Of a stretch of DNA of 64,000 nt, positions 22,024 through 36,508 are shown piece by piece. Position numbers and translations under genes: made by a program. The stretch spans positions 620,001 through 684,000 of the forward strand of contig NZ_CP012622.1 in NCBI RefSeq assembly GCF_001281045.1, read 5' to 3'. The notes below the pieces were generated by a model that saw only the letters and a program-made list of their open reading frames with translations, made no database searches and was not told where the DNA came from. Source of the stretch: Spiroplasma cantharicola. GTDB lineage: Bacteria; Bacillota_I; Bacilli_A; Mycoplasmatales; Mycoplasmataceae. Positions within the stretch are counted from its first letter, which is position 1; every line of letters starts with the position of its first letter.

Positions 22024-24915
22024 TTAACTTGGTTTTTTCTTACTTCTTCTTTTTCGTTTTTCATTTTGAATATCTAATTCAACTAATTCCTGAGCTAAAA
22101 TTCTATTTCTTCTTCAAGGTTCTGGTTTATAATGATAAATTAAAAATGTAATTGCATCTAATAAAAGCATAAATATTACTGGAATAAGTGATATTCCAAG
22201 AGCTCCTAAAATTAGATATCAATTATTACTATTGTAACTATTAACTGATGCAAGATTTAGTATCTTTTCATTAAATCCAGGTATAAAAATTACAATTAAA
22301 TTTACAAGTACTGCTATCATACTTGCAATTCATAATGGTTTATTAATTATTAGATTTATTTTTTTATCTGCTTTTCAATTTGATAACTTTATAAAGTTTG
22401 CATAAAAACATGGAGCACAAGTTATTGTTACAAACATAGCTGTTCTTCCAAAATCTCCAATTTCAATTTTTTGTTCAACACTATATTCATTACTTCTTAA
22501 TGCTTGATGTCAACTTAATGAAGGATTATACTGATCACCCAAAATTTCTTTTAAATAATCCTCAGTTACAAACATCATTCCAAAATAGTATGCTCCAATT
22601 GAAGCAATTGTTGTAAATAGAATTATTTTGAATAATGTATATCCTAATCCCTTAAACAATGAATTTTTACCCTTGATTGGTTTAATTTTCATTAAAGTTG
22701 GGTCATTTGAACCCATTCCCATTGATAAAGCAATAATAGATTCTACAATTAAATTCATTCATAAAATATTAGTTGCTTCTAATGGAGAAACTGTATTAAT
22801 TACAGAAAGAATAAAGATTGCTAAAACATTAGCTAAATTAACACCAATAACAAAAGCAATTGCTCTTTTTATCTTTTGATAAACGTTTCTTCCTTCATTA
22901 ACTCCTTTAATAATTGTTTCAAAGTTATCATCAGTTAAAATAATATCACTTGCTTGTTTAGCAACATCAGTTCCTGTGATACCCATAGCAACACCAATAT
23001 CTGCTTTACTTAAGCTTGGTGCATCATTTACTCCATCACCTGTCATTGAAACAATATTACCTTTTTGTTTTAAAGCATCTACAATTCTTACTTTATGCTC
23101 TGGATTTACTCTTGCAAAAACCTTTATTTGCTCAATTACTCTTAATAATTGTTTGTCATCTAATTGATTTAAGGTATTGCTAGTCATAACCTCATATTCT
23201 GAATGAGCTAAATCCAAGTCTCTTGCAATTGCAAGAGCAGTTACAGCATGATCACCTGTAATCATTACAACTTCAATCCCTGCTTCATGTGCAAGTCTAA
23301 CTGCATTTACTGCAGTTTCTCTAACAGGGTCAATCATCCCAACAGCACCTAAAAAAACCAAATCATGTTCTAAATCACTTTTATCCTTTAATTTATCATA
23401 ATTTAAATGATATGCAAATGCTAAAACTCTCAGAGCATCTTTTGAAAGTTCATTTGCTGATTCTAATAGTATTTTTTTATCTTCTTCTGTAATATCTCTT
23501 ACAACATTATCTATCATTATTTTGCTACATCTTTGTAATAGTTGATCAATAGCTCCTTTTGTAAATGCTGTATTTACTTTATTGATTGTGTTTACAGTTG
23601 TCATCATTTTTCTTTCACTATCAAAAGGCATTTCATCAATTCTTTGTCAAACATCACGTGAATCTTGTTCATCATAGCCAATAGTTTCTGCAAAATCGAC
23701 AAGAGCCAATTCTGTTGGATCTCCAATTCTTTCACTACCTTCTGTAACTGAATCATTACATAAAACTAATGCTTTTAAAAATAAATCCATATGATTATCA
23801 TTTTTTTCTTTGGCATATTCTTTTGAAGCAATAATTTTATTATCCATTATCATTTTTTTAACTGTCATTTTATTTTGGGTTAAAGTTCCAGTTTTATCTG
23901 TACAAATAAAGTTAACATTTCCTAAGGTTTCAACTGCTTGAAGTTTTTTAATAATAACATGTTGCTTAACCATTTTTTTAGTACTGATACTTAAAGTAAT
24001 TGAAACCACAGCAGCTAAACATTCTGGAATAACTCCAATAGCTAAAGTAATTGCTACCATTAAATAATTTGCTCAGGCTTTTTGATCACCACTGAAAAAT
24101 AAAGTTGTGAAAATTAAAATCGCCAAAATAAAACTTAATCCACTTATTCAATAAGTAAATGAATTTAATTTTTTTTCTAATGGTGTTGATTCTTCTTCAT
24201 TTTCATTAATTGATTTAGCAATTTTTCCAATTTCAGTTTCAACTCCAGTTTTAATAACCATTCCAATAGCTCTACCAGATGTCGTAAAAGTTGACATAAA
24301 AGCTATATTTTTCATTTCAGCTAAAATTGTTGTTGATTCTTTTAAAGCCAAGTGAGTTTTATCAACAGATACTGATTCACCCGTTAGTATTGATTCATCA
24401 ATACTTAAATCATTTGCTTCAATAATTCTCAACTCAGCAGGTACATATTTTCCAGCTTCTAAAACTACAATATCTCCTGGAACTAACTCTGACGCATCAA
24501 TTTCTTGTTGCATATCATTTCTAATAACTACCGTTTTTGGCTTAGAAAGCGATTTTAAAGCATCCATTGATTTTCTTGCTTTAATTGTTTGAACCGTTTC
24601 TAAAATAGCATCAATTAAAACAATTGAAAAAATAACAATTGCATCAATAAATTCAGATGCTTCAATATGACCTTTATTAGATATTATTGGCGCAATAATT
24701 GAAATAACTGCAGCACCCATTAAAACTAATAAAATTGGTTCTACTAAAGTTTTTAGAAATATTAAATATCAAGGTGTTATTTTACCTTTTGGAAGCTCAT
24801 TTTTACCATACTTTTGTTGTTTTAATGTAACTTCTTCAGTAGTTAGACCTTTTTTTATATTAGTTTCTAATTGTTTTTCAAGTTCTTTATCAGAACCTAA
24901 GAGATTTTCATCCAT
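22024..24915 (-). CDS. Cation-transporting P-type ATPase (calcium type)
   Basis: A 963-residue P2-type ATPase. An N-terminal cation-ATPase domain (residues 1-70) leads into the actuator domain with LTGES. The core follows with the PECLAAV transmembrane motif (the PEGLP position of Ca2+ pumps) and the phosphorylation site DKTGTLT (Asp340). The hinge motif GDGVNDAPSL and a C-terminal membrane domain of about six helices complete it. The tail is very basic (KRKRRSKKK). Known relatives export Ca2+ using ATP; the substrate is inferred from the motif and Mg2+ is possible. Expressed alone, ending at a terminator. Confidence 0.9.
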
Positions 24916-24984
24916 ATTTGTTTCCACTTCTTTTATATATATAAAATTATAACAAAAATATAAAATTTTTTATTAAATATTAGA

Positions 24985-26214
24985 TTATAAATTTGTGTAT
25001 ATTGGAAATTTATCACATAAGTCTTTTACTTCTTTTTGCAATATTTTTAAATTCTCTTCACTATGATTTTTTAAAACACTTGCAATAATATTACCAACTT
25101 GTTCAAATTCGGCCTCTTTAAAACCTCTTGTAGTCATCGCAGGTGTACCTAATCTAATTCCTGATGTGTGCACTGGTTTTTCTTTATCAAAAGGAATCAT
25201 ATTTTTATTTGATATTATTCCAATTGCTTCTAAAATACTTTCAGCTTCTTTTCCAGTTATTCCAATTGATTCTTTTACTTCTACAATTATTGTATGATTT
25301 TCTGTTCCATTGGCTACTAATCTTAAACCATTTTTACTCAAAGTATTTGCTAAATGTTTTGCGTTAATTATAATTTGATTTGCATATTCTTTAAATTCTT
25401 CACTATCTGCTTCAAATAAAGCTTGAGTTTTACCTGCTATTTGATTTTCTAAAGGTCCTCCTTGGACACCAGGAAAAACAGTTGAATCTAGTTTTTTTGC
25501 AAATTTTTCTTTACAAAGGATTAATCCCCCTCTAGCTCCTCTTAAAGTTTTGTGAGTTGTTGTAGTTACAACATCAGCATATTCACAAGGATTTGGGTGA
25601 ACTCCCCCAGCAACAAGACCTGCAATATGTGCCATATCAACCATAAAGTAAGCTCCAACACTATCTGCTATTTCTTTAAATCTTTTAAAATCTATTATTT
25701 TTGTATAACTACTTGCTCCTGCAAGAATTAATTTTGGTTTGTGTTTTATTGCTAAATCACTAATTTCTTTAAAATCAATTTCTTCTGTTTTTTTATTAAC
25801 TTTATAAAAAACAAAATTATATAGTTGTCCTGAAAAATTGATAGGATAACCATGAGTTAAATGACCTCCAGCATCAAGACTCATTGAAAGTACTGTATCT
25901 CCTGGGTTTATAAGAGTTCTATAAGCAGCTTCATTTGCTTGACTCCCCGAATGTGGTTGAATATTTGCGTGTTCAGCTTTAAATATTTTCTTTGCAAGTT
26001 CTATTCCATAAGATTCTATTTCATCAATATAGCGACATCCACCATAGTATCTTTTCCCAGGATAACCTTCAGCATATTTATTTGTCAATACTGAACCAGT
26101 CAATTTTAAAACTTCATTTGAAACATAGTTTTCTGATGCAATTAATTCAATGTGATCTTGTTGACGTTTTAATTCTTTTTTTAATGATTCTTCAATTATT
26201 GGGCTCATTTTCAT
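24985..26214 (-). CDS. glyA: Serine hydroxymethyltransferase
   Basis: A PLP enzyme converting serine and tetrahydrofolate to glycine and methylene-tetrahydrofolate. The 409-residue protein shows [27 protein letters not shown] and the PLP-lysine block [14 protein letters not shown] near residue 225, all family hallmarks. Length is normal. AAGGAG lies nine bases before the ATG at 26214; the ATG two codons later is less well placed. Confidence 0.97.
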   Translation of the reverse strand: MKMSPIIEESLKKELKRQQDHIELIASENYVSNEVLKLTGSVLTNKYAEGYPGKRYYGGCRYIDEIESYGIELAKKIFKAEHANIQPHSGSQANEAAYRTLINPGDTVLSMSLDAGGHLTHGYPINFSGQLYNFVFYKVNKKTEEIDFKEISDLAIKHKPKLILAGASSYTKIIDFKRFKEIADSVGAYFMVDMAHIAGLVAGGVHPNPCEYADVVTTTTHKTLRGARGGLILCKEKFAKKLDSTVFPGVQGGPLENQIAGKTQALFEADSEEFKEYANQIIINAKHLANTLSKNGLRLVANGTENHTIIVEVKESIGITGKEAESILEAIGIISNKNMIPFDKEKPVHTSGIRLGTPAMTTRGFKEAEFEQVGNIIASVLKNHSEENLKILQKEVKDLCDKFPIYTNL

Positions 26215-26243
26215 AATTTTGTTCTCCTTAAATTTCTATCTAT

Positions 26244-26280
26244 AAAAATAATACTTGAAATATTCATTTTAAGTATTATT
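26244..26280 (-). terminator. Probable terminator after the first PTS gene
   Basis: An AATAATACTT (26247-26256) / AAGTATTATT (26271-26280) hairpin followed by a short T-rich stretch on the minus strand, between the PTS gene and glyA. Confidence 0.5.
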
Positions 26281-26300
26281 TATTTTATAAAAAGTACTTT

Positions 26301-28919
26301 TTAAATAGTTTTCAGTACTTTTTTTGCAGATATTTTTTCTTCAATTAGTTCATTTAAGTTTATATTAGAAATTTTATTCTGCAACAATCCATAATGAATT
26401 TGAACAATATTTAGATTATTAAATATAATTGGTTCTATTTCTTTTTCCACTTTTTTATCAATAAATTTGGAATTATGAATATTTTTAACAATATTCATAT
26501 TAATTGTTTCAAGAACATTGTTTAAATTTACAAAATCAATAATTTGATATTGTTTATCAATTTCCAATTTTAAGAAATTAATTTTTTCAGAGTTATTTAT
26601 TTTATTATATTTTTTTATAAGAATTGATGCTTTATCTAGCTGATTTAAGGAAACCATTTTTTTTCCTTTTTCTATTATTTTTTCCTTTTGAAATTCTTCT
26701 TTTGAAATTATACTATTTAGTTTTTCTTTTAATTTTATTCACTTTTGAATATTTTTTTCTACTGATTTTATTAATTTTAAAGTATTTTTATCTAAAAGAT
26801 TTAAGTTCAATTTTAGTTCCTTTTTTAAAGTAATTAATTCATTTTTATTTAAATTTAATTCTAACAATGAGAAAGTTGCTAAATTTTTAAATGTTCTAGC
26901 TAATAAAGTTTTTTCACTTGCTCTTTCTTTATAAGTTAACATACTTAAACAAATAGCAAGTGAAATAGAAAATAAACACATTACTAGATAAATTAATCCA
27001 TTTGTTACTGGGTCGAGTTTTCCTACTCCGTTAAAAACTGGATCAGAAAAGTAACCAATTGCTGCAAAAACTCCTAAACCAGATTGAGACCTTTGTGTAA
27101 CTCCCATAATATTTGCTATTGCTCCTGCAAAAAATGCAGCAATCGCACCTGATAATAAAGGTCTTTTTTTAGGTAAATTAATTCCATAAAGAATTGGTTC
27201 AGTAATTCCTAAAAAACCTGCTGGAAGCATTCCAATTGCTTCTTTTTTCAATTTAGCATTTTGTGTAATAATTATAACTCCAATTAATGCTCCAACTTGC
27301 GCTCAAATAGAAATTGATGGTCCTACACCATAAATACTTTGTCCTCCATTTGAAATATGATCTAACATTGTTATCATTCCTAACATACCATGGATTCCAA
27401 AAATAACAGCTATTTGTCATATTGCAGTAAAAATACCTACACCAATTCCTAGTGGAATTTTTCCCAAATAAAAGATTAGTGATCCAAATAATGTTTCAAT
27501 AAAGTTTCACACAATTCCATAGCCAAAAAATGCTAATGGAGAAACCACTATAATTACAATAAATGGTCTAAACATTAATTCCAAAGCAACTGGGATTACT
27601 CTTTTTAATCAGGTATCTAGTTTTTTTGCTGTATATATTGCAGCAATTATTACAAATATTTTTGTATTCATAGTGTTAACTCTTATTTTTGTGATTTGAT
27701 CTAGCATAGGATTTCCAGTATTAATAGTTCCCAAGTCTAGTATTAAAAAATCATGACCTAATCCTAATCTACCACCATCACCAAAAAGCAATGGTGAACA
27801 TAGAATAATCCCTAAGGCAACACCCATCAGTCCTTCTAATTTGAAATAATTTGCAGCAGAAACTGCAATAGTAATACCCATAAAAAATGCAGATGACCTA
27901 CCAGTAATATAAAGAATAATTCAACCAATTCCTGTATCAGTAATTAAAACTTGATTAGGTCCTGAAATTTTGAAAACAATATTTGGCATTACTCCAGTTT
28001 GAGTTAAAATAGCAATCATTGCTTGAATTAAACCAGTTCCAACCATTATAGGAATTATTTTTAACATAATTGCTGAAAACATAACTAAAAATCTTCTAAA
28101 TAACGATATGTTTTCATTTTTTAAAGCTATAGAAGATTTTAAATTAAGTTCTTTATTATTTAATTTAATTACTTCATCTTTTAATTTATAAACATCTTGA
28201 CCAATTACAATTTGCAATTCAGGTCCATTTCAAACAGTTTGTTTTACAATTGGTAAATTTTTAATATTATCAATATTTACAAGTTCTTTATTTTTAACAC
28301 TAAACCTAAGTCTGGTCATACAATTATAGACCTCATTATAATTTATTTTACCACCAACAAATTTATTAATTAATTTTGCACTTTCTTCATACTTATTCGA
28401 AACATTAAAAAATTTAATGGGATCAATTGATTTCAAATCTTCTTTTTGTTTTTCTTTGAAATTATAAGATATTGTACAAATTAAATCTCCTTGCTTAATT
28501 TTTCCCAATTTTAAATTATTAATTTTATACTCCTCTAATTCATTTATAACAAATACAATTGGTGTTTCATTTGAAAAATTTTTACTCTCTAATAAATTTA
28601 AATCAACACTAAAAATATCACTATTTTTACTTACTTTGTCTCCTATTTTAAGTTTACTAGTAAATCCCTCTCCCTTTAAAGAGACTGTTTCCATTCCACA
28701 ATGAATTAAAAATTGTAAGCCATTTATATCAAAACCATATGCATGATAGGTTTCAAAAACCATAGTTACTATTGCATTATCAAAAAAACCTTTAAAGTTA
28801 TTTGTTTTTGGAATAATAACTAAACCATCACCTAATATTCGATCTGCAAACATTGAATCTTTACAGTCTTCAATTTTTTTTACTTCACCATCAACTGGTG
28901 AGTACAAATTTATTTCCAT
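26301..28919 (-). CDS. PTS beta-glucoside-type enzyme IIABC with C-terminal extension (copy 1)
   Basis: Imports and phosphorylates a sugar, most likely a beta-glucoside. Domain order over 872 residues: IIA of the glucose family (1-150; His59 and active-site His73 in FLIHCGMET), IIB (about 175-260; phosphorylated Cys200 in NCMTRLRF), IIC (about 290-665; GITEP with Glu574), then a 200-residue Lys/Asn-rich coiled-coil tail. Textbook BglP enzymes are ordered B-C-A and lack the tail. AAAGGATG precedes the ATG. It stands alone, last of four paralogs, with a palindrome 66-94 bases upstream. Substrate is inferred from the neighbouring glucosidases. Confidence 0.88.
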
Positions 28920-28984
28920 TAAATCATCCTTTCACTAGTAATTTTTCCATAATTTTAAATAAAAAACACATTTTTTTCTAAAAG

Positions 28985-29013
28985 AAAATACTTTCATTAA
29001 ATGAAAGTATTTT
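28985..29013. promoter_or_regulatory. Palindromic element upstream of PTS copy 1
   Basis: AAAATACTTTCATT and its exact complement (28985-28998, 29000-29013). It lies 66-94 bases upstream of the start at 28919, the same distance as the near-identical elements before PTS copies 3 and 4. Because it sits 56 bases past the stop of PTS copy 2 and is followed by T residues, it may also end that transcript. Confidence 0.6.
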
Positions 29014-29068
29014 TTTAAATCTGTTAAACTAAAATTAAATATTTTAATACTATATTTTATGTATTAAT

Positions 29069-31690
29069 CTATCTTTTTATTTGTTTTAAATTTTCTTGTT
29101 TTAAATTTGCTATTAATAAATTTAAATTAATATTTTCTTCTTTACTTTTCAATAAATTATAGTATATTTGAACACTATTTAAATTATTAAAAATAATATT
29201 TTCTACGTCTTTAAGGATACTTTTTTTAATATGAATTAAATCATAAATCTTTTTAATAATAGTTCTTTCAATGTTTATAATTGATTCATTTAATTTGTCT
29301 AAATCTATCTGCTTAAACAATTGATCAATCTGTTCTTCTAACACCGCAATTACTTTTGAATTGTCAATTGATTGATATCTTATTTTATAAATATCTGCCA
29401 ATTCAAACTTAGATTTAGCAATTAAAATCTTACCTTTTTCAATTATTTTTGTTTTAATTGAGTCTTCTTTTTCAATAACTGAATTTAATTTTTCTTTTAC
29501 TTTTAATCAGTTTTGAATATTTTTTTCAGTGGCTTTAATTAATTTTAAAGTTGTTTTATCCAAATTCAACATTGTTTGATTTAGTTCTTCTTTTATTTTA
29601 GTAACTTCATCTTTATTTAAATTTAATTCTAACTGTGCAAAAGTAATTAAACTTTTAATTGTTTTAGTTAATAAAGTTTTTTCACTTGCTCTTTCTTTAT
29701 AAGACATCATACTAAATAATACAGCTAATGAAATTGAAATTATGCAGGCTAATAAATAAAATAATCCATTTTCAATTGGACTTATTGCAGCAGTTCCCCC
29801 TAATTGAGGTTCAGCAAAGAAGCCAATTAATTGAAATACTCCAATTCCAGTATTAGCTCTTTTAGTTACATTTAAAAGACTAGCAATAGCTCCTGCCAAA
29901 AATGCAGCTGCAACACCTGATACTAAAGGTCTTTTTTTAGGTAAATTAATTCCATAAAGAATTGGTTCAGTAATTCCTAAAAAACCTGCTGGAAGCATTC
30001 CAATTGCTTCTTTTTTTAATTTTGCATTTTGTGTAACTAAGATAACTCCAATTAAAGCCCCAACTTGTGCTCAAACTGAAATTGAAGAAATACCATAAAC
30101 ACTATGTCCCCCATTTGCAAGATTATCAATCATAACTATTATTCCAAGCATCATATGTAAACCAAAAATAACAGCAACTTGTCATAAACCAACAAATATA
30201 CCAACTCCAATTCCAATTGGAATTTTTCCTATATAAAATATTAATGAGCCAAATAATGTTTCAAAAAAGTTTCATGCAATTCCATAACCAAAAAATGCTA
30301 ATGGACAAACTAATGCAATTACAATAAATGGTCTAAACATTAATTCCAAAGCAACTGGAATTACTCTTTTTAATCAAGTATCCAATTTTTTTGCTGTATA
30401 TATTGCACCAATAATAACAAATATTTTTGTATTCATAGTATTAATTCTAATTTTTGTTATATCATCTAGAACTGGATTTCCCGTGTTAATAGTTCCTAAA
30501 TCAAGTATTAGGAAATCATTTCCCATCCCTAAACGTCCACCATCACCAAAAAGTAATGGCGAACAAAGAATAACTCCTAAAGCAACACCCATTAATCCCT
30601 CCAATTTAAAATAATTTGCAGCAGAAACTGCAAGAACTATTCCCATAAAATAACTAGTTGATATACCAATAATAAATAAGATAACTCACCCCACATTAGC
30701 TTCTGCAATCAATACGCCATCTTTAGAGCCTGTCTTAAATATAATATTTGGCATTATATTAGTTTGAACTAAAATAGCAATAATAGCTTGAATTAAGCCT
30801 GCTCCGACCATTACAGGAATTATTTTAGCCATAATCCCTGAAAACATAGCTAACATTTTTCTTGTTATTGAAATTTTTTCACTTACTAATCCCAGTTCAT
30901 TTTTAACTCCTATTGTTTGATTATTTAATTTTAAAACTTCGTCTTTTAATTTATAAACATCTTGCCCAATTATAACTTGTAGTTCAGCTCCATTTCAAAC
31001 CGTTCCTTTTACAAGATTAGTTTTCTTCAATTCATCAATATTAACCAAACTCTTATTTTTTATTTTAAATCTCAATCTAGTCATACAATTATAAACTTCT
31101 TCATAATTTGATGAACCTCCAACAAATTTATTAATTAATTTTGCACTATTCTCATATTTATTTGAAATATTAAAAAATTCTTTTGAATCTGTTGAGGGTT
31201 CTAAAATCTTCTTTTCATTTTTAGAAATAAATTCATATGTTATTGTACAAACTAAATCTCCTTGTTTAACTCTACCAATTTTTAAGTTATTTATTTTATA
31301 TGAATTTAAGTCATTGATATCAAAAACAATTGCAGTTTCTTTTGATAAATCATTTTTTTTGAAATAATCTAAATCAACTGTAAAAAGATCGTCATCTTTA
31401 TTTACTATATTACCAATTTCTAATTCTGTTGTAAAACCAACTCCTTTTAAAGGTTTTGTATTCATTCCAACATGAACTAAAAACTGTAAACCATCTACAT
31501 CAAAACTATAAGCATGAAATGTTTCAAAAACCATAGTTACTGTTGCAATATCAGTAAAACCCCTAAAATTATTTGAAGATGGAATTAAAATAAAACCATC
31601 ACCTAACATTTTTTCAGCAAACATTTGGTCACTACATTTTTCTAATTCTTTTATTTCTCCATTAACTGGCGAATATAATCTAATTTCCAT
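29069..31690 (-). CDS. PTS beta-glucoside-type enzyme IIABC with C-terminal extension (copy 2)
   Basis: A 873-residue paralog of the neighbouring enzymes with the same A-B-C-tail order. The IIA active-site motif is FLVHVGMNT, IIB has NCMTRLRF, and IIC has MLPAGFLGITEP. IIA is the most divergent of the four active copies (MNTKPL in place of MDTVLL), so substrate or partner may differ. The ATG at 31690 follows AGGAGG; the ATG at 31705 lies inside that ribosome site and is rejected. It is monocistronic, preceded by phased A-tract repeats and a degenerate copy of the palindrome. Confidence 0.87.
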
Positions 31691-32244
31691 TCTCTTCCTC
31701 CTCATTATAATATTTTCACAAATTCAATTAAAAGTTAATGAATTTTTGATAAGAGGAAAATACTTTTAAAAGTGGAAAGTTTCAAAAAAAAATGTAAAAA
31801 GTTTCAAAAAAGTTTCAAAAAAGTTTCAAAAAAAAAAAAAAAAGTCATTTCTTATATTAAAATAACTTTTTAAAATTTTATTTATTTGAAATATTTTTTA
31901 AATCACTAGGAATTTCTTCTTAAAAATATTTCAAATTTAATTATGACATTTATTTAATCAGTAGAAATTGAACCCTAACTTTTTCCAAATCACTGATTCT
32001 ACCTCTAAAATAAATTAGAATTTAAATATCTTTTGTATTTGTTATAAAATATATTTCAAAATTTTTATATACAATATTTTATTTTAAATTAATTCTACTA
32101 TATATTTTTAAACTATTTTTTGTTTTACTAAAATATTTTTTCATTAATTGACTATAAGATATTATTTTTAGTAAAGATAATGTTTTATTCAAATTTATAA
32201 ATATTTTTTCAAAAAAAGTTTTTTGGGAATTCTATTTTTTGTTA
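31691..32244. other. Intergenic region with tandem GTTTCAAAAAA repeats, no gene seen
   Basis: 554 bases without a convincing gene. It contains a degenerate palindrome (31757-31786), A-tract repeats (31789-31843), a weak tRNA-like fragment near 31950-32010 and otherwise featureless A+T-rich sequence. Any terminator of the upstream glucosidase should be near 32190-32240, where a weak AAAAAACTTTTTT stem is seen. Confidence 0.6.
31789..31843. repeat. Phased A-tract repeats of GTTTCAAAAAA
   Basis: An 11-base unit occurs in tandem at 31801, 31812 and 31823, with a further copy at 31789, ending in a run of 16 A. The 11-base period is close to one helical turn, so the DNA should be curved. It lies 100-155 bases upstream of PTS copy 2. 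Confidence 0.75.
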
Positions 32245-33648
<1,404 letters not shown>

Positions 33649-33760
33649 TTATTATTCCTCCTTAGTTAATAAATACTTCAACTATTTTTTTATGTTATTG
33701 GTAAGTTTTAAATTTATTTCTTTAAAAATATATAAAACTTCTTTAATATTTAATAAACAA

Positions 33761-36412
33761 TTACGCACTTAATTTAAGTTCTTTTTTTAATAAATTTTTT
33801 TCTTTTTTTAATTCATCTATTTTTTCATTTAGATTAATATTTGGATTTTTATTATCCAATAAACCATAATATATTTGAATACTATTTAAATTATTAAATA
33901 TTATCGGTTCTAAATCTTTGATGACATCTTTATTTAGAAAACTTAATTTATTTAACTTACTCATAATTTTTTTCTCAAGTTCTGAAATATTTTTATTTAA
34001 TCTCTCTAAATCAATTAACTTATATTGTTCATCTATTTTTTCCTTTAATAAATTAATTTTTTGAGAATTATCAATTGCCTTATATTTTTCCATATATAAA
34101 TTAGCTAAATTAAATTTTTTATTTTTTATTGAATTTTTACCTTTAGTAAGTATTTTTTCTTTTGCAAGCTCTTCAATTTCTAAAATATTATTTAATTTTA
34201 CTTTTGTTTTTAATCATGTCTGAATGTTTTTTTCAACAGATTTTATAAGTTGTAAATTTTCTTTGTCAATACTACTTACAATTTGATTTAAGTCTTTTTT
34301 AAGTTTTAAGGAATCTGATTTATTTAAATTTAATTCTAACATTGTTAATAATCTTAATTTATTAATTGTCTTATTAAATAAAGTTTTTTCACTTTCCCTT
34401 TCTTTATATGACATCATACTAAACAATAAAGATAATAGAACTGACATTAAACAAGCTAATAGATAAAATAAACCATTAAGAGTAGAACTTATTTTTCCTA
34501 CACCTCCTAAGACAGGTTCAGAAAAGAAACCAATTGCTTCAAATACACCAATACCACTTTTTGCTCTTTGTGTAACTCCAACAATATTTGCAAAGGCTCC
34601 TGCAAAAAATGCACCACATACCCCAGAAATTAAAGGTCTTCTTTTAGGTAAATTTATACCATAAAGAATTGGCTCTGTAATTCCAAGTAAACCTGCAGGA
34701 AGCATTCCTATTCCTTGTTTTTTTAATTTTGCATTTTGTGTAACTAAGATAACTCCAATTAAAGCCCCAACTTGTGCTCAAACTGAAATTGAAGAAATAC
34801 CATATATTGTTTGACCTCCAGTTGTTGGTGAAAAATAATCAAGCATTGCAATTAAACCTAAAACCATATGTAATCCAAAAATAACTGTAACTTGTCAAAT
34901 TGCAACAAAGATACCAACCCCTATTCCTAATGGTATTTTTGTTAAATAGAACATTGATGATCCAAATAAAACTTCAATAAAGTTTCAAATTATTCCATAA
35001 CAAAAGAAAGATAAAGGAACAACTATCATAATTACAATAAAAGGTCTAAACATTAATTCCAATGTAATTGGAATAACTCTTTTTAGTCAAGTATCTATTA
35101 TTTTAGCTGTATATATAGCACCTGCAATAACAAAGACTTTTGTACTCAGCGAGGTGACTTTAATTTTTGTTATCTGATCTAAAATTGGATTTCCAGTATT
35201 AATTTTTCCAAGGTCAAATAATAAAAACTCATTTCCCATACCATTTTGTCCACCATCACCAAATATAAATGGACAACAGAGAATAAGACCAAGTGCAATT
35301 CCCATTAATCCCTCTAGTTTAAAATGACTTGCCGATGCAACAGCAACCATAATTCCTATAAAATAAATAGTTGATTTTCCCATTGCAAATAAGATAACTC
35401 ATCCTATTGCAGCATCTTGAAATAGAACATCATTTGCACCAGGATTTTCACTTAATTTAAATACAATATTTGGCATTACTCCTGTTTGCATTAAAATAGC
35501 TATAATTGCTTGAATTAACCCAACACCAGCACCAATAGGAATCATTTTAACCATAATTGCTGCAAATGTAGTTAAGAATTTTCGTCCTAAGGAAACTTTC
35601 GAACTATTAATCCCTAATGAAGTTCTTATTGCTAAAGATTGAGAATTTAAATTAATAATCTCTTCTTTTAATTTATAAACATCTTGTCCAATTATAATTT
35701 GTAATTCATTTCCATTTCAAACCGTTCCTTTAATAAGATCCAACTTTTGAATTTCATCAATATTTACAAGTTCCTTATTTTTAACACTAAATCTAAGTCT
35801 TGTCATACAATTATATACTTCATTATAATTTGACTGAGTACCTATTAATTTATTAATTGAAGCTGCACATTTTTCATATTTATTTGTCATATTAAAAAAG
35901 TGAGCAGGATCAGTTATAGTTTTTAAATCTTTTTCCACCTTTTTTGATTTGAATTTATAATCAATTGTACAAATTAAATCTCCTTGATTTACTTGTCCTA
36001 ACTTCAAGTTATTTATTTGATAACTACTTAAATTATTAAATTCAAAAACTATTGGTGTTTCATTAACTATTTTTTTCCTTTTTAATAAATCTAAATCTAC
36101 ACTAAAAATATCATCATCTTTAGTTACTTTATCCCCTACTTTTAAATTTGTTGCGAATCCTTCTCCTTTTAACAAGACGGTATCCATTCCACAATGAATT
36201 AAAAATTGCAATCCTTCAACATCAAAACCATACGCATGATAAGTATCAAATATCATAGTCACTTTTGCATTATCAAAGAATCCCTTAAAATTATTTGATT
36301 TTGGAATAATAACTAGTCCATCACCTAACATACGATCTGCAAAGATTGAGTCATTACAATCTTGAATATTTTTTATTTCACCATCAACTGGTGAATATAA
36401 ATTTAGTTTCAT
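33761..36412 (-). CDS. PTS beta-glucoside-type enzyme IIABC with C-terminal extension (copy 3)
   Basis: 883 residues, domain order IIA (FLIHCGMDT active-site His), IIB (NCMTRLRF), IIC (GITEPILYG) and a coiled-coil tail containing EPIIFNNLNSIQIYYGLL, shared with copies 1, 2 and 4. The start at 36412 has GGAGAGGA just upstream; the frame is open for 36 more codons but those have no ribosome site and run through the palindrome. It follows an RpiR regulator and precedes a GH1 gene, forming one of the repeated modules. Closest to copy 4. Confidence 0.9.
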
Positions 36413-36479
36413 ATATCCTCTCCTAACAGTAATATTTTCCATTAAATTGGGAAAAAGAAAATATTTCTCCATTAAAAAG

Positions 36480-36508
36480 AAAATACTTTCACTGTTAGAA
36501 AGTATTTT
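36480..36508. promoter_or_regulatory. Palindromic element upstream of PTS copy 3
   Basis: AAAATACTTTC (36480-36490) and GAAAGTATTTT (36498-36508) with a seven-base spacer, 68-96 bases upstream of the PTS start. It overlaps the stop codon of the RpiR gene. It is a candidate RpiR operator, or a terminator/attenuator. Confidence 0.6.

Noticed and set aside
31789-31843. Repeats resembling a small CRISPR array
   Set aside because: The units are 11 bases in direct contact, without spacers, and no cas genes are present.
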